A stretch of 64,000 nucleotides of DNA. It comes from Actibacterium sp. Lineage in GTDB: Bacteria > Pseudomonadota > Alphaproteobacteria > Rhodobacterales > Rhodobacteraceae. Below the pieces are notes generated by a model. That model searched no databases and had not been told where the DNA came from. It saw only the letters and a program-made list of their open reading frames with translations. Each line of letters begins with the position of its first letter. Within the stretch, counting starts at the first letter, position 1. Positions 39,665 through 48,659 of the stretch are shown here, in pieces. Position numbers and translations under genes: made by a program. Where the stretch lies: the NCBI GenBank assembly GCA_016278325.1, contig JADQCB010000017.1:25188-89187 (forward strand), given 5' to 3'.

Positions 39665-41272
39665 TTAGCTGCGAACCGCCCCCAGCACCACCCCGGCCTC
39701 GCGCAGGGCATCGAAAATCCGGGCATCCCGGCCATAGACATCGTTGCGATACTGGACCCGCCCCTTCGCCCGGGTAAAGGCGGTGCGATAGATCAGGTGC
39801 ACCGGCAGCGGGTTTTCCAGGTTCACCCGGGTTTCGCGGCCCGTGGCAAGAACCGACTGGAAATAACCGACCGGGTCGGCCTGCTGCCCCGACAGAAGCT
39901 GATAGGCGAAATCGAACGGGTCGTTGAGCCGGATGCAGCCATGCGAAAAGTCGCGTTCCTCGCGCAGGAACAACGATTTCTGCGGCGTGTCATGCAGGTA
40001 GATGTTGTAGCGGTTGGGAAACATGAACTTCACCAGACCCAGGGCGTTGCTGCGCGAGGGCGGCTGCTTGAGGTCGAAGGGGAAGTTGCTCGGCGTGAAC
40101 CGGGTGAAATCCACGGCATTGCGGCTGACCGCGCGCCCGTTTGCGTCGTAAAGGCGAAGATGCCCGGCCGCGCTCGGGTTCTTCTTCATCATCGGCAGGT
40201 ATTCCTTGACCGCGATCGAGCGGGGAACGTGCCAGGTCGGGTTGATGATCATGTGATCCATCACATCCGAAAATTCGGGCGTGCGACGGTCATGGCTGTT
40301 CAGCCCCACCACCGAGCGGGTCATGAACACGACCTTTCCATCCTCGACAAGGCGCACATGGAAATCGGGGATGTTGACCAGAACGTGCCGCCGGCCCCGC
40401 TCGGCGCCAAGCCACCGCTCGCGCTCCATCGCGACGATCACCTGTTGCAGGCGCAATGTCGCGGACCGGTTTATCGCAGCCAGCGTGTCTTCCCCGACCA
40501 CCCCATCGCTGAACAGGCCGTGGTCCTGCTGGAAAAGCTGAACGGCGCGTTGAATGTCTGCGTCATAGAGCTGCACCGCACTGCGCCGCATATAGCCCAT
40601 CGCCACAAGGCGGTTGCGCAGCGCAACCACGCGCGGCCCGCTGTCGCCCGGTTCCAGCGCGCCGCCCGGAACCTCCGCGCCCCAGCCGCCATCGGCGGCG
40701 ACGCCTTCAAGGCGCAACTTCTCGGCCAGGAGACGGTTGTATTCCATCGAGGCCGGGATCAGGCTGCGCAGATAGGCGTCGGGCGTGCTTTTGGAAAAGG
40801 CCACGATCTGCGCCAGCCGGTCGCGGCGATCGGGGCGGCGCTTGATGCCATCATCCACCTCGCCCGGATTCAGCACGCCGGTCTGAATGTCCCGGGCATA
40901 TTGCAGGAACATCCGGCTCGCCGCGACCTCCGCGCGCCCGATATCGCGCGGCGTTCGGGCCGCGCGCAGCATCTGCGCCAGCTTGTCGCCATCATAGCGC
41001 ACGACCGGCAGGCCATGCAGCTGCGCCGCATCCAGCGCCCGCAACAGCGCCGCGCGGCGGCCCCGGTCATCGCGGCCGGTCCACAGCGCGTCAAAGCCCC
41101 TTGTGCGATAGAATTCCACCAAGGCAGGATCACCTGCCGCCGCTTCGGCCACCGCCTGCTTGTAGGCGAAGCCCTGCGCGACGGCCGGGCCACTGCCCGC
41201 AACACCCAGCAAGGCAAGGACAGCAACCCTGAACACCAGGGCGGCAAGGGGGCGGCGAGAAACGGTATTCAT
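39665..41272 (-). CDS. L,D-transpeptidase (YcbB/LdtD type)
   Basis: Periplasmic enzyme that makes 3-3 cross-links in peptidoglycan. The 535-residue product has a signal peptide, a helical stem, a peptidoglycan-binding domain 1 (ALEPGDSGPRVVALRNRL... QLFQQDHGLFSDGVVGEDTLAAIN) and a C-terminal YkuD domain with the catalytic Cys in SHGCIRL. This domain order is that of E. coli YcbB/LdtD. GGAGA precedes the ATG at 41272 by about 8 nt; an in-frame upstream extension lacks these signs. It is divergent from the DUF882 gene. Confidence 0.9.
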   Translation of the reverse strand: MNTVSRRPLAALVFRVAVLALLGVAGSGPAVAQGFAYKQAVAEAAAGDPALVEFYRTRGFDALWTGRDDRGRRAALLRALDAAQLHGLPVVRYDGDKLAQMLRAARTPRDIGRAEVAASRMFLQYARDIQTGVLNPGEVDDGIKRRPDRRDRLAQIVAFSKSTPDAYLRSLIPASMEYNRLLAEKLRLEGVAADGGWGAEVPGGALEPGDSGPRVVALRNRLVAMGYMRRSAVQLYDADIQRAVQLFQQDHGLFSDGVVGEDTLAAINRSATLRLQQVIVAMERERWLGAERGRRHVLVNIPDFHVRLVEDGKVVFMTRSVVGLNSHDRRTPEFSDVMDHMIINPTWHVPRSIAVKEYLPMMKKNPSAAGHLRLYDANGRAVSRNAVDFTRFTPSNFPFDLKQPPSRSNALGLVKFMFPNRYNIYLHDTPQKSLFLREERDFSHGCIRLNDPFDFAYQLLSGQQADPVGYFQSVLATGRETRVNLENPLPVHLIYRTAFTRAKGRVQYRNDVYGRDARIFDALREAGVVLGAVRS

Positions 41273-41627
41273 CAAGGAAATCTCCGCGAAGACTTTGAAT
41301 GCAAGGCAACGCTGCAAGTCTGTGCAACGGGCCCCAGACTGTCCAATAACAAAGTGATCAGGCGCGGGATTGGTGGTGCAGTGTTGCATCACGCCCGCAA
41401 TTCAGGGGGCGCGAAACTGTTGCGCGCAAGACGCAATGCGCGAATATTCACATGCCCGCCGAAACAATTGGCAAAATCTTGCCGATTTTTCCCTTGCGCG
41501 ATCATGTTGCCGGTTCCGGCCTTGGTCGGGGATTCGAAACATGCAATAACCTCGACCCAGTTGGGGATCAAATTGCAGAAATGCCGCTCGATAGCGGCAG
41601 GGCAGCTACGGGACAGGCGTATTCGAC
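41273..41627. other. Divergent gap between L,D-transpeptidase and DUF882 genes
   Basis: A 355-nt gap. It should hold the promoters of both genes, but no convincing -10/-35 pair was seen. The one structure is a weak plus-strand terminator-like hairpin at 41467-41490. No small open frame of note. Confidence 0.5.
41467..41490 (+). terminator. Weak terminator-like hairpin
   Basis: ATTGGCAA at 41467-41474 pairs with TTGCCGAT at 41479-41486 (8 bp, one G-U pair, AATC loop), with a T5 tract from 41486 to 41490. It lies upstream of the DUF882 gene on the same strand and could be an attenuator or the end of a short RNA. Confidence 0.3.
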
Positions 41628-42194
41628 ATGACAAAGACGACAACCGGCATCACACGGCGGGGGCTTCTTGGTGCGTTCGCAGCCACGACCGTTGCCGCCG
41701 CACCGACCTATTCCAAGGCGTTCGGCTTTCTTCGCGGCGCGGGTGATATCCGGCGCATCAGCATGTATTCGGGCCGCACCGGCGAAAGTATCGACACGAT
41801 CTACTGGATCGAGGGCGAATACATCACCGAGGCGCTGAAAGAGATCAACTATTTCATGCGCGACTGGCGCGAGGACGCGGTGACCACGATGGATCCGCGG
41901 ACCATCGACATCGTCACTGCGGCGCACCGGCTGCTGGACACCGACGAGCCTTACCTGCTGCTTTCGGGATACCGCACCCCGAAAACCAACGCGATGTTGC
42001 GCCGCCGCTCCAGCGGTGTCGCCAAGAATTCGCTGCACATGAAGGGCGAGGCCAACGATCTGCGGTTGAGCAGCCGCTCGGTCGATCAGATCTACAACGC
42101 GGCCCTGGCCTGCAACGCCGGCGGCGTGGGCAAGTACAGCCGCTCGAACTTCGTGCATATGGATTGCGGGACAGTCCGCAGCTGGGGCAGATAG
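41628..42194 (+). CDS. DUF882 / YcbK-family peptidoglycan endopeptidase
   Basis: A 188-residue protein with a Tat-type signal (RRGLLGA followed by a hydrophobic run ending near residue 30). The mature part resembles the DUF882/MepK branch of the M15 peptidases, with possible Zn2+ ligands His137 and Asp144 in SLHMKGEANDLR and His177 in NFVHMDCG. E. coli MepK (YcbK) cuts 3-3 cross-links made by L,D-transpeptidases. Here it is divergent from such an enzyme, which supports a shared function. Followed by a strong terminator. Confidence 0.88.
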   Translation: MTKTTTGITRRGLLGAFAATTVAAAPTYSKAFGFLRGAGDIRRISMYSGRTGESIDTIYWIEGEYITEALKEINYFMRDWREDAVTTMDPRTIDIVTAAHRLLDTDEPYLLLSGYRTPKTNAMLRRRSSGVAKNSLHMKGEANDLRLSSRSVDQIYNAALACNAGGVGKYSRSNFVHMDCGTVRSWGR

Positions 42195-42224
42195 ACCCGG
42201 CGCGCGGGCCTGAACGTCCCCGGG

Positions 42225-42253
42225 GCGCCGGTACCACCCGGCGCTTTTCTTTT
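42225..42253 (+). terminator. Intrinsic terminator after the DUF882 gene
   Basis: GCGCCGG at 42225-42231 and CCGGCGC at 42238-42244 form a perfect 7-bp stem with a 6-nt loop, followed by TTTTCTTTT (42245-42253). Confidence 0.8.
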
Positions 42254-42363
42254 GCCGCCGGCTCTGTCACATATCTTTCGCATGACAACCCTTTGCGTCC
42301 GCCTTATCGGACACCGCAACCCGCCCCTTTCGTGACGGGCGGAGATCCATAAGGAGAAGCTCG

Positions 42364-43581
42364 ATGAAAATTGCAGTTCTTGGCGGCGACGGGTTCTGCG
42401 GCTGGCCAACGGCGCTGCACCTGTCCGATCAAGGTCATGAAATTCATATCATCGACAACCTGTCGCGTCGCTGGATCGATACCGAGCTGGGCGTCCAGTC
42501 CCTTACCCCGATGGATTCGATCCAGGAGCGTTGCCGCATCTGGAAACAGGAAAGCGGCCGGACGCTGAATTTCCACCTGCTGGACCTCGCCAACGAATAC
42601 CAGCGCCTGCGCGCCTGGCTGGAGGCGCATCGCCCCGATGCGATCATCCATTTCGCCGAGCAGCGCGCCGCGCCCTATTCGATGAAATCGGACCGCCACA
42701 AGGTCTATACCGTCAACAACAACGTGAACGCCACGCATAACCTGCTGACGGCAATGGTGGAAACCGGCATCGACGCGCATCTGGTTCACCTGGGCACGAT
42801 GGGTGTCTATGGCTATTCCAGCGTCGGCGCGCCGATCCCCGAAGGCTATCTCGACATCGAGATCGACACCCCCACGGGCAAGAAAGAGCAAGAGATCCTC
42901 TATCCCACCCGCCCCGGTTCAGTCTATCACATGACCAAGAGCCTCGATCAGATCCTTTTCCAGTTCTATGCCCAGAATGACGGGCTGCGCATCACCGACC
43001 TGCACCAGGGCATCGTCTGGGGCACCCATACCGAACAGACCCGCCGCCATGAACAGCTGATAAACCGGTTCGACTATGACGGCGATTACGGCACGGTTCT
43101 CAACCGGTTCCTGATCCAGGCGGCGATCGGCTATCCGTTGACGGTGCATGGCACCGGCGGGCAGACCCGCGCCTTCATCCACCTTCAGGACAGCGTGCGC
43201 TGCATCGAGCTGGCGCTCAAGGACGCGCCGCAATCCGGCGACCGGGTGAAGATCTTCAACCAGATGACCGAGACGCACCGGGTGCGCGATCTGGCCGAAC
43301 TGGTGGCGAAGATGACCGGGGCAGAGATCGCCTGGCTGCCGAACCCGCGCAAGGAGGCGGCCGAGAACGATCTTGTCGTCGAGAACAGGCAATTCCTGGC
43401 CCTGGGGCTGAACCCCACCACGCTGCAAGAGGGGCTGCTTGACGAGGTGGTCGAAGTGGCGCGCAAATACGCCCACCGGATCGACCGCAAGCGCGTGCCG
43501 GCCGTTTCCGCCTGGACCCGCGACATCGCCAAGCGCGTCGAGACCGACCCGGAGGGCAAGCGGCTGAAATCGGCGTCATGA
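42364..43581 (+). CDS. sqdB: UDP-sulfoquinovose synthase SqdB
   Basis: Makes UDP-sulfoquinovose from UDP-glucose and sulfite, the sulfur-containing headgroup donor for the plant-type sulfolipid SQDG. The 405-residue product is an extended SDR with the NAD-binding GGDGFCGWPTALHLS motif at the N-terminus, the SqdB-specific RWIDTELGVQSLTP stretch, and the catalytic YHMTK with Tyr and Lys. AAGGAG lies before the ATG. First gene of a tight operon with a 4-nt overlap to the next gene. Confidence 0.94.
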   Translation: MKIAVLGGDGFCGWPTALHLSDQGHEIHIIDNLSRRWIDTELGVQSLTPMDSIQERCRIWKQESGRTLNFHLLDLANEYQRLRAWLEAHRPDAIIHFAEQRAAPYSMKSDRHKVYTVNNNVNATHNLLTAMVETGIDAHLVHLGTMGVYGYSSVGAPIPEGYLDIEIDTPTGKKEQEILYPTRPGSVYHMTKSLDQILFQFYAQNDGLRITDLHQGIVWGTHTEQTRRHEQLINRFDYDGDYGTVLNRFLIQAAIGYPLTVHGTGGQTRAFIHLQDSVRCIELALKDAPQSGDRVKIFNQMTETHRVRDLAELVAKMTGAEIAWLPNPRKEAAENDLVVENRQFLALGLNPTTLQEGLLDEVVEVARKYAHRIDRKRVPAVSAWTRDIAKRVETDPEGKRLKSAS

Positions 43582-44381
43582 GCGCACGCGCCTATGTGAC
43601 GCTGGTGACGAACGCGGATTTCGCCCGGGGCGCGCGGGCCCTGCTGCGATCGCTGGCCCTTTCGGGCAGCAAGGCCGACAGGGTCGTGATGCACACGGGC
43701 GGGGTGGAGGCCGCCGCGCTGGCCCCGCTCGTCGATCTCGGGGCGCGCATGGTCGAGGTCGAGCTTCTGCCCACCTCGGACAGCTTCAATGCCGCACATG
43801 CGCGGGCGAAGCTGCACGCCGATGCGCCCTTCACCAAGGGCGAGAAACCGGCCTTTCACACGCCGCTCGACAATTTTGCCAAGCTGCGGCTCTGGCAGCT
43901 CGATTACGAGCGCGTGGTTTTTCTCGATGCCGACACGCTGGTGCTGCGCAATGTCGACCGGCTGTTCGATTACCCCGAGTTCTGCGCCGCGCCCAATGTC
44001 TATGAAGGGCTGGCAGATTTTCAGCGGATGAATTCGGGGGTCTTTAGCGCACGGCCCAGCCAGGCCACGTTCGCGGCAATGCTCGCCCGGCTCGACACGC
44101 CCGGCGCGTTCTGGCGGCGCACCGACCAGACCTTCCTGCAAGAATTCTTTCCCGACTGGCACGGCCTGCCGGTCTTCGACAACATGCTGCAATATGTCTG
44201 GTTCAACCTGCCGGACCTGTGGTCCTGGGCCGATATCCGTATCCTGCATTATCAGTATGAAAAACCGTGGCAGGACCATGCGAAGGTCGACCGGTTGGGT
44301 CCGCTGATCGATCTGTGGCAGGCCTATGCCGGCGACGGCGCGATCCCGTCGCTGGCGGCGATGCCCGGGCCGCCCCGATGA
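43578..44381 (+). CDS. sqdD: Glycogenin-like glycosyltransferase, SqdD-like
   Basis: A 267-residue GT8-type glycosyltransferase with the metal-binding DAD in VFLDADTLVLRN at residues 117-119 and the NSGVF block that follows. Its position as second gene after sqdB matches sqdD of Rhodobacter sphaeroides, a glycogenin-like protein that transfers sulfoquinovose to the lipid acceptor. GTP-binding or membrane segments are absent, so it is peripheral. Overlaps sqdB by 4 nt and the next gene by 4 nt. Confidence 0.82.
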   Translation: MSARAYVTLVTNADFARGARALLRSLALSGSKADRVVMHTGGVEAAALAPLVDLGARMVEVELLPTSDSFNAAHARAKLHADAPFTKGEKPAFHTPLDNFAKLRLWQLDYERVVFLDADTLVLRNVDRLFDYPEFCAAPNVYEGLADFQRMNSGVFSARPSQATFAAMLARLDTPGAFWRRTDQTFLQEFFPDWHGLPVFDNMLQYVWFNLPDLWSWADIRILHYQYEKPWQDHAKVDRLGPLIDLWQAYAGDGAIPSLAAMPGPPR

Positions 44382-45232
44382 AGCTGGCAATCACCGGCGG
44401 CACCGGGCTGGTGGGGCGCTTCCTGGTGGAAGATGCCCTTGCGCAAGGCGATGCGGTCACGCTGCTGGCCCGGCAGGCGCCCCCGTCCGGCTTCTTTTCG
44501 CGGCCGGTGACGCACCGGCCTTATGCCCTGGGCCAGCGCCCCGAGCTGAGAGGTTTCGACGCGGTGATCCATTGTGCCTTTTCGCATCTGCCCGGCCGCT
44601 ATCGCGGCGGCGAGGGCGATGATCCCGATGGCTTCCGGCGCGCGAACCTGGACGGTTCGATCACCCTGTTCGAAGCTGCGAAGGCCGCCGCGGTGCCGCG
44701 GCTTGTGTTTCTGTCCACCCGCGCGGTTTATGGCGACTATCCGGCCGGCACCTGCCTGAGCGAGGATCTGCCGCCGCGTCCCGATACGCTCTATGGCACG
44801 GTGAAATGGCAGGCCGAGCAGGCGCTGGCCGAGCTCTGCGGGCCGGGCTTCACCGGGCTGTCGCTGCGGGCAACGGGCATCTATGGGCCCGCCGGGCCGG
44901 GCCGGCGCCACAAATGGGCAGAGCTGTTCGCGGATTTCCGTGCCGGTCGGACGATCGCCCCGCGCAGGGGGACCGAGCTGCACGGCCAGGATCTCGCCGC
45001 CGCTGCCCGCCTGCTGATGACCGCCCCGCCGGGGGCCTGGAACCTGTCGGATCTCGTGCTGGACCGGCACGACCTGCTGGCAATGGTGGCCGACCTGACC
45101 GGGATCGACCACCCGCTTCCGCCGCGCGCCACCGGAAAGCTCAGCGCGATGGCCACCGACCGGCTGCGCGCGCTCGGCTGGCGCCCGGGGGGCATGGGTC
45201 TGCTGCGCGCCACCCTGCCCGCGCTGATCTGA
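44378..45232 (+). CDS. sqdC: NAD-dependent epimerase/reductase, likely SqdC
   Basis: A 284-residue SDR with the Rossmann start KLAITGGTGLVGRF, the STRAVYGD segment with YGTVKWQAE giving Tyr-x3-Lys, and a short C-terminal part. As third gene after sqdB and sqdD it fits sqdC, whose loss in R. sphaeroides leads to sulfoquinovosyl-dihydroxyacetone, so it may reduce that intermediate. The assignment rests on position and fold. An upstream extension of 37 codons lies within sqdD and is rejected. Convergent with the potA-like gene after 13 nt. Confidence 0.65.
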   Translation: MKLAITGGTGLVGRFLVEDALAQGDAVTLLARQAPPSGFFSRPVTHRPYALGQRPELRGFDAVIHCAFSHLPGRYRGGEGDDPDGFRRANLDGSITLFEAAKAAAVPRLVFLSTRAVYGDYPAGTCLSEDLPPRPDTLYGTVKWQAEQALAELCGPGFTGLSLRATGIYGPAGPGRRHKWAELFADFRAGRTIAPRRGTELHGQDLAAAARLLMTAPPGAWNLSDLVLDRHDLLAMVADLTGIDHPLPPRATGKLSAMATDRLRALGWRPGGMGLLRATLPALI

Positions 45233-45245
45233 CGGGCCGGCCCGC

Positions 45246-46334
45246 TCAGCGAAACAGCACCAGCGCGCCGGGGCTCCATGCAATCCGGGTTTCGGTTCCG
45301 ATCGGCAGAACCTCGCGCCCGAAGACATTGCGCATCGACAGGCGCACCGGTTTCTCGGTGCCCTGCAACCGGACGTCGTAATAGGTCATGTCGCCGTAAT
45401 AGACGACCTCCTCGACCACAGCGCGCGCCTCGCGGTGATTGGCCTGCTGCCCCTCGTAAAGGATGGTCAGCGTCTCGGGGCGAAAGCCCACGCTTGGGGC
45501 CTGGCCGCCCCCGCCGCGCGGCGCCTGGTCGGCCGAAATCTCGGCCCGGCCCAGCCCGGCGACCTCGATCTCGATCCGGTCGCCCGTTTCCGACAGCACC
45601 TCGGCCGGCAGGAAATTCATCACCCCGATGAAATCGGCCACCCGGCGCGATTTCGGTCGCCGATACAGAATCTCGGGATCGTCCATCTGCGCGATCTCGC
45701 CGTCGAACATCACCGCGATCCGGTCGGACATGACCAGCGCCTCTTCCTGGTCGTGCGTGACAAGGATGAAGGTGATGCCGACCTGGCGTTGCAGCTTGAT
45801 CAATTCGACCTGCATCTGCTCGCGCAGCTTCTTGTCCAGCGCCGAGAGCGGTTCGTCCAGCAACAGCACCCGGGGCTTGAGGATCAGCGCCCGGGCCAGC
45901 GCCACGCGCTGACGCTGGCCGCCCGACAGCGCATGGGCGGCGCGCCGGCCGAAGCCCGCCAGGCCCACCATCTCCAGCGCCTCATCGACGCGCCGGCCCA
46001 TTTCATCCGCCGTCAGCCCGGCCCGCCGCAGGCCGAACCCGACATTTCCGGCGACGCTGAGATGCGGGAAGATCGCGTAGGACTGGAACACCATGTTCGT
46101 GGGGCGACGGTTGGCCGGCACGCCCTCCATCGGCTTGCCGTCGATCAGAACACGCCCGGCGCTGACATCCTCGAACCCGGCGATCACCCGCAGCAGCGTG
46201 GTCTTGCCGCAACCCGACGGGCCAAGCAGCGAAAAGAACTCGCCCTCGGCAATCTCGGCATTGATCCCGCGCAGGGCGTGGTAATCGCCAAAGTATTTCT
46301 GCACATCCTGAAGCTGGATGATGGGTCTCGTCAC
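45246..46334 (-). CDS. Polyamine-type ABC transporter ATP-binding protein
   Basis: ATPase of the spermidine/putrescine (PotA) class, 362 residues: Walker A GPSGCGKTT, the LSGGQRQRVALARAL signature, Walker B VLLLDEPLSALD, and a C-terminal TOBE regulatory domain (SVGFRPETLTI). Start GTG at 46334 overlaps the stop of the permease by 4 nt; the in-frame extension further upstream lies inside that permease gene. It is last in a three-gene operon lacking a substrate-binding protein. Confidence 0.92.
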   Translation of the reverse strand: MTRPIIQLQDVQKYFGDYHALRGINAEIAEGEFFSLLGPSGCGKTTLLRVIAGFEDVSAGRVLIDGKPMEGVPANRRPTNMVFQSYAIFPHLSVAGNVGFGLRRAGLTADEMGRRVDEALEMVGLAGFGRRAAHALSGGQRQRVALARALILKPRVLLLDEPLSALDKKLREQMQVELIKLQRQVGITFILVTHDQEEALVMSDRIAVMFDGEIAQMDDPEILYRRPKSRRVADFIGVMNFLPAEVLSETGDRIEIEVAGLGRAEISADQAPRGGGGQAPSVGFRPETLTILYEGQQANHREARAVVEEVVYYGDMTYYDVRLQGTEKPVRLSMRNVFGREVLPIGTETRIAWSPGALVLFR

Positions 46335-47137
46335 AGAAAGCCCCCCGTGTCCTTGCCGCCGGCGCGCGCGACGCCCCGCCGGCGGAAATATTCGGCCGTG
46401 GTCAGAAGCAGGATCGACAGCGCGACCAGGATCGTCCCCAGCGCCATCACCACCGGGATCTTCTGGGGAAAGCGCAGCTGGCCCCACAGATAGACCGGCA
46501 GCGTCGGCTCGGCCCCGGTCAGGAAAAAGGCGATGATGAATTCGTCCAGCGAGATCGTGAAGGAGATCAGCAACGACGAGATGATGCCGGGCATGACCAG
46601 CGGCAGGGTGATCAGGCGGAAAGTGCTCCACGGCGTTTCGCCCAGATCCACCGCCGCCTCTTCCAGCGAGCGGTCGAGATTCTGGAACGCCGAATTCAGG
46701 ATCGCGATGGAAAACGGTGTGCAGATCAGCACATGGCCCAGGATCACGCTCCAGGCCCCCAAACTGAGGCCCAGTTGCAGCAGGACCACAAGCAGCGACA
46801 CCGCCACGATGATTTCCGGCAGGACCAGCGGCAGCATGATGAACCCCATCACCCCGCGCTTGCCGGGATAGTCGTAGCGCGCCGCCGACCGGGCCGCGCA
46901 GATCCCCAGAACGGTTGCCAGAACCGCGGTCGACACGGCGATCACCAGGCTGTTGAGAACGGCGCCGTGCAGCGCCTCGATCCGGCCCAGCTCGGCGAAC
47001 CATTCCAGGGTGAACCCGCGCAGCGGAAACGCGATGATCGTGCCGTCATTGAAGGCAAAGACCGGCAACAGCGCGATCGGCGCGTAAAGAAACAGCAGAT
47101 AGGCCAGCGCATAGATCTTCAGCCAGCCGCCCTTCAT
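46331..47137 (-). CDS. Polyamine-type ABC transporter permease (PotC-like)
   Basis: Inner-membrane permease of 268 residues with six helices and the ABC EAA loop (EEAAVDLGETPWSTFRLITLPLVMPGI) that contacts the ATPase. It begins MKGGWLKIYALAYLLFLYAPI, as PotC/PotI-type proteins do. Its start overlaps the upstream permease gene by 4 nt. Confidence 0.9.
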   Translation of the reverse strand: MKGGWLKIYALAYLLFLYAPIALLPVFAFNDGTIIAFPLRGFTLEWFAELGRIEALHGAVLNSLVIAVSTAVLATVLGICAARSAARYDYPGKRGVMGFIMLPLVLPEIIVAVSLLVVLLQLGLSLGAWSVILGHVLICTPFSIAILNSAFQNLDRSLEEAAVDLGETPWSTFRLITLPLVMPGIISSLLISFTISLDEFIIAFFLTGAEPTLPVYLWGQLRFPQKIPVVMALGTILVALSILLLTTAEYFRRRGVARAGGKDTGGFL

Positions 47138-48021
47138 TGCTGCCGCCTCAGGAACCGGCGGTTGAGCCCGACGAAGATCAGCGCGACAAGGGTGACGATG
47201 AACATGGCCAGAACCGCCAGCGTCGCCCCCATCGGCGCGTTGTTGAGTTGCAGGAACTGGGTCTGGATCATGTTGGCGATCATCAGACCGTCGGGTCCGC
47301 CAACCAGCCGCGGCGTGACGTAATCGCCGATCGTCGGAATGAAAACGATCAGAACCGCCGCGACCACGCCGGGCATGGCCAGCGGCAGGGTGACGCGCAG
47401 GAATGTCGTCACACGGGTCTCGCCCAGGTCGCGGCTGGCCTCCAGCAACGCGCGGTCGATCTTCTCCAGCGCCACGAATATCGGCAGGATCGCGAACGGG
47501 GCGAAGGCATGGGCCAGGGTAATCACCACCGCATTGGCATTATAGAGGATGAAGGTCAGCGGCGCATCGATGATGCCCAGCCCCAGCAGGGTGCTGTTGA
47601 GAACGCCGTTATACCCCAGGATCACCTTCCACAGGAAAACACGGATCAGGTAAGAGGTCCAGAACGGGATCGTGATCAGAAAGATCCACAGCGACTTTCG
47701 CGCCGGCGGGACATGAAACGACACGAAATAGGCGATGGGGAAGGCCAGAACCACCGTGCTGGCCGTGACCGCCCCCGAAATCCACAGTGAGCGAAGCATC
47801 AATTGGCCATAGATCGGCTCGCTGATCGCCGTGCGGTAATTGGCCAGCGTCCAGCTTCGGTCGATGGTCAGGTAATCCTGCGTCCAGAAACTGAAAGCGA
47901 AGATCGTCGCAAGCGGCGCGGCCAGCAACAGGATCGCATAGAGCGCCGTCGGCGAGACCAGGAGGATACCGCTGGCTGCATCCGTCCGCCGCATCCGTCC
48001 GATTTTCTGTGCAAGCCGCAT
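47134..48021 (-). CDS. Polyamine-type ABC transporter permease (PotB-like)
   Basis: Inner-membrane permease of 295 residues with six helices and the EAA loop ASRDLGETRVTTFLRVTLPLAMPGV. The second permease of the importer, PotB/PotH class. I chose the ATG at 48021; an in-frame ATG at 48057 would add 12 residues, without a better ribosome-binding site. This is the first gene; no binding-protein gene lies upstream, as rpsI ends 143 nt away. Confidence 0.88.
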   Translation of the reverse strand: MRLAQKIGRMRRTDAASGILLVSPTALYAILLLAAPLATIFAFSFWTQDYLTIDRSWTLANYRTAISEPIYGQLMLRSLWISGAVTASTVVLAFPIAYFVSFHVPPARKSLWIFLITIPFWTSYLIRVFLWKVILGYNGVLNSTLLGLGIIDAPLTFILYNANAVVITLAHAFAPFAILPIFVALEKIDRALLEASRDLGETRVTTFLRVTLPLAMPGVVAAVLIVFIPTIGDYVTPRLVGGPDGLMIANMIQTQFLQLNNAPMGATLAVLAMFIVTLVALIFVGLNRRFLRRQQ

Positions 48022-48107
48022 GGACCGCCGTTCCCTCGTCGCGTTCGGCCCGATCATGGAAAGAAATCGCCGCCGCCTCAAGCCCGGTTGATCATCGGGG
48101 GGTCATA

Positions 48108-48143
48108 AAATGCAGCGGGGCCCGCCGATTTGCGGCAGGCCCC
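48108..48143 (-). terminator. Terminator after rpsI
   Basis: On the minus strand GGGGCCTGCCG (48143-48133) pairs with CGGCGGGCCCC (48127-48117) over 11 bp with one G-U pair and a 5-nt loop; the TTTTA run comes 6 nt later. It separates the ribosomal-protein operon from the transporter genes. Confidence 0.6.
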
Positions 48144-48164
48144 TTCGGAAACGATCGGCGCCGA

Positions 48165-48659
48165 TCAGCGCTTGGAGAACTGGAAGCTGCGGCGGGCCTT
48201 GCGGCGGCCGAACTTCTTGCGCTCGACCACGCGGCTGTCGCGGGTCAGGAAACCGGCAGCCTTGAGCGCGGCGCGCAGGTTGGGATCGTAAAGCTGCAGC
48301 GCCTTCGAGATCCCGTGCTTCACGGCCCCGGCCTGGCCCGACAACCCGCCCCCGGCGACGGTCGCCATCACGTCGAACTCGTCTTCGACGCCGGCCACTT
48401 CGAACGGCTGGCGCAGGATCATCTGAAGCACCGGGCGCGCGAAATAGGTATTGATTTCCTTGCCGTTGACCGTGACCCGGCCCGATCCCGGCTTGATCCA
48501 CACCCGGGCGACGGCATCCTTGCGCTTGCCGGTGGCATAGGCCCGCCCCAGGCTGTCGCGCGTCGGCTCTCGCGGGGTTTCGGATTCGGTGGCGGACGCA
48601 CCGTCGGTGCCGGAAACGACGGCGTTCAGCTCGTCGAGAGATTTGATTTCTTCGGCCAT
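48165..48659 (-). CDS. rpsI: 30S ribosomal protein S9
   Basis: Component of the small subunit; its C-terminal tail reaches the P-site tRNA. The 164-residue product has an acidic, Thr/Glu-rich N-terminal extension of about 40 residues, as usual in alphaproteobacteria, then the core with [13 protein letters not shown] and the basic end [16 protein letters not shown]. Two adjacent ATGs exist (48662, 48659); GGAG is better spaced for the second. The first would overlap the rplM stop by 4 nt. Co-transcribed with rplM. Confidence 0.96.
   Translation of the reverse strand: MAEEIKSLDELNAVVSGTDGASATESETPREPTRDSLGRAYATGKRKDAVARVWIKPGSGRVTVNGKEINTYFARPVLQMILRQPFEVAGVEDEFDVMATVAGGGLSGQAGAVKHGISKALQLYDPNLRAALKAAGFLTRDSRVVERKKFGRRKARRSFQFSKR

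Noticed and set aside
45246..47003. A 585-codon reading of the ATPase gene including an upstream part
   Set aside because: The upstream 220 codons lie inside the permease gene; the GTG at 46334 gives the normal start.
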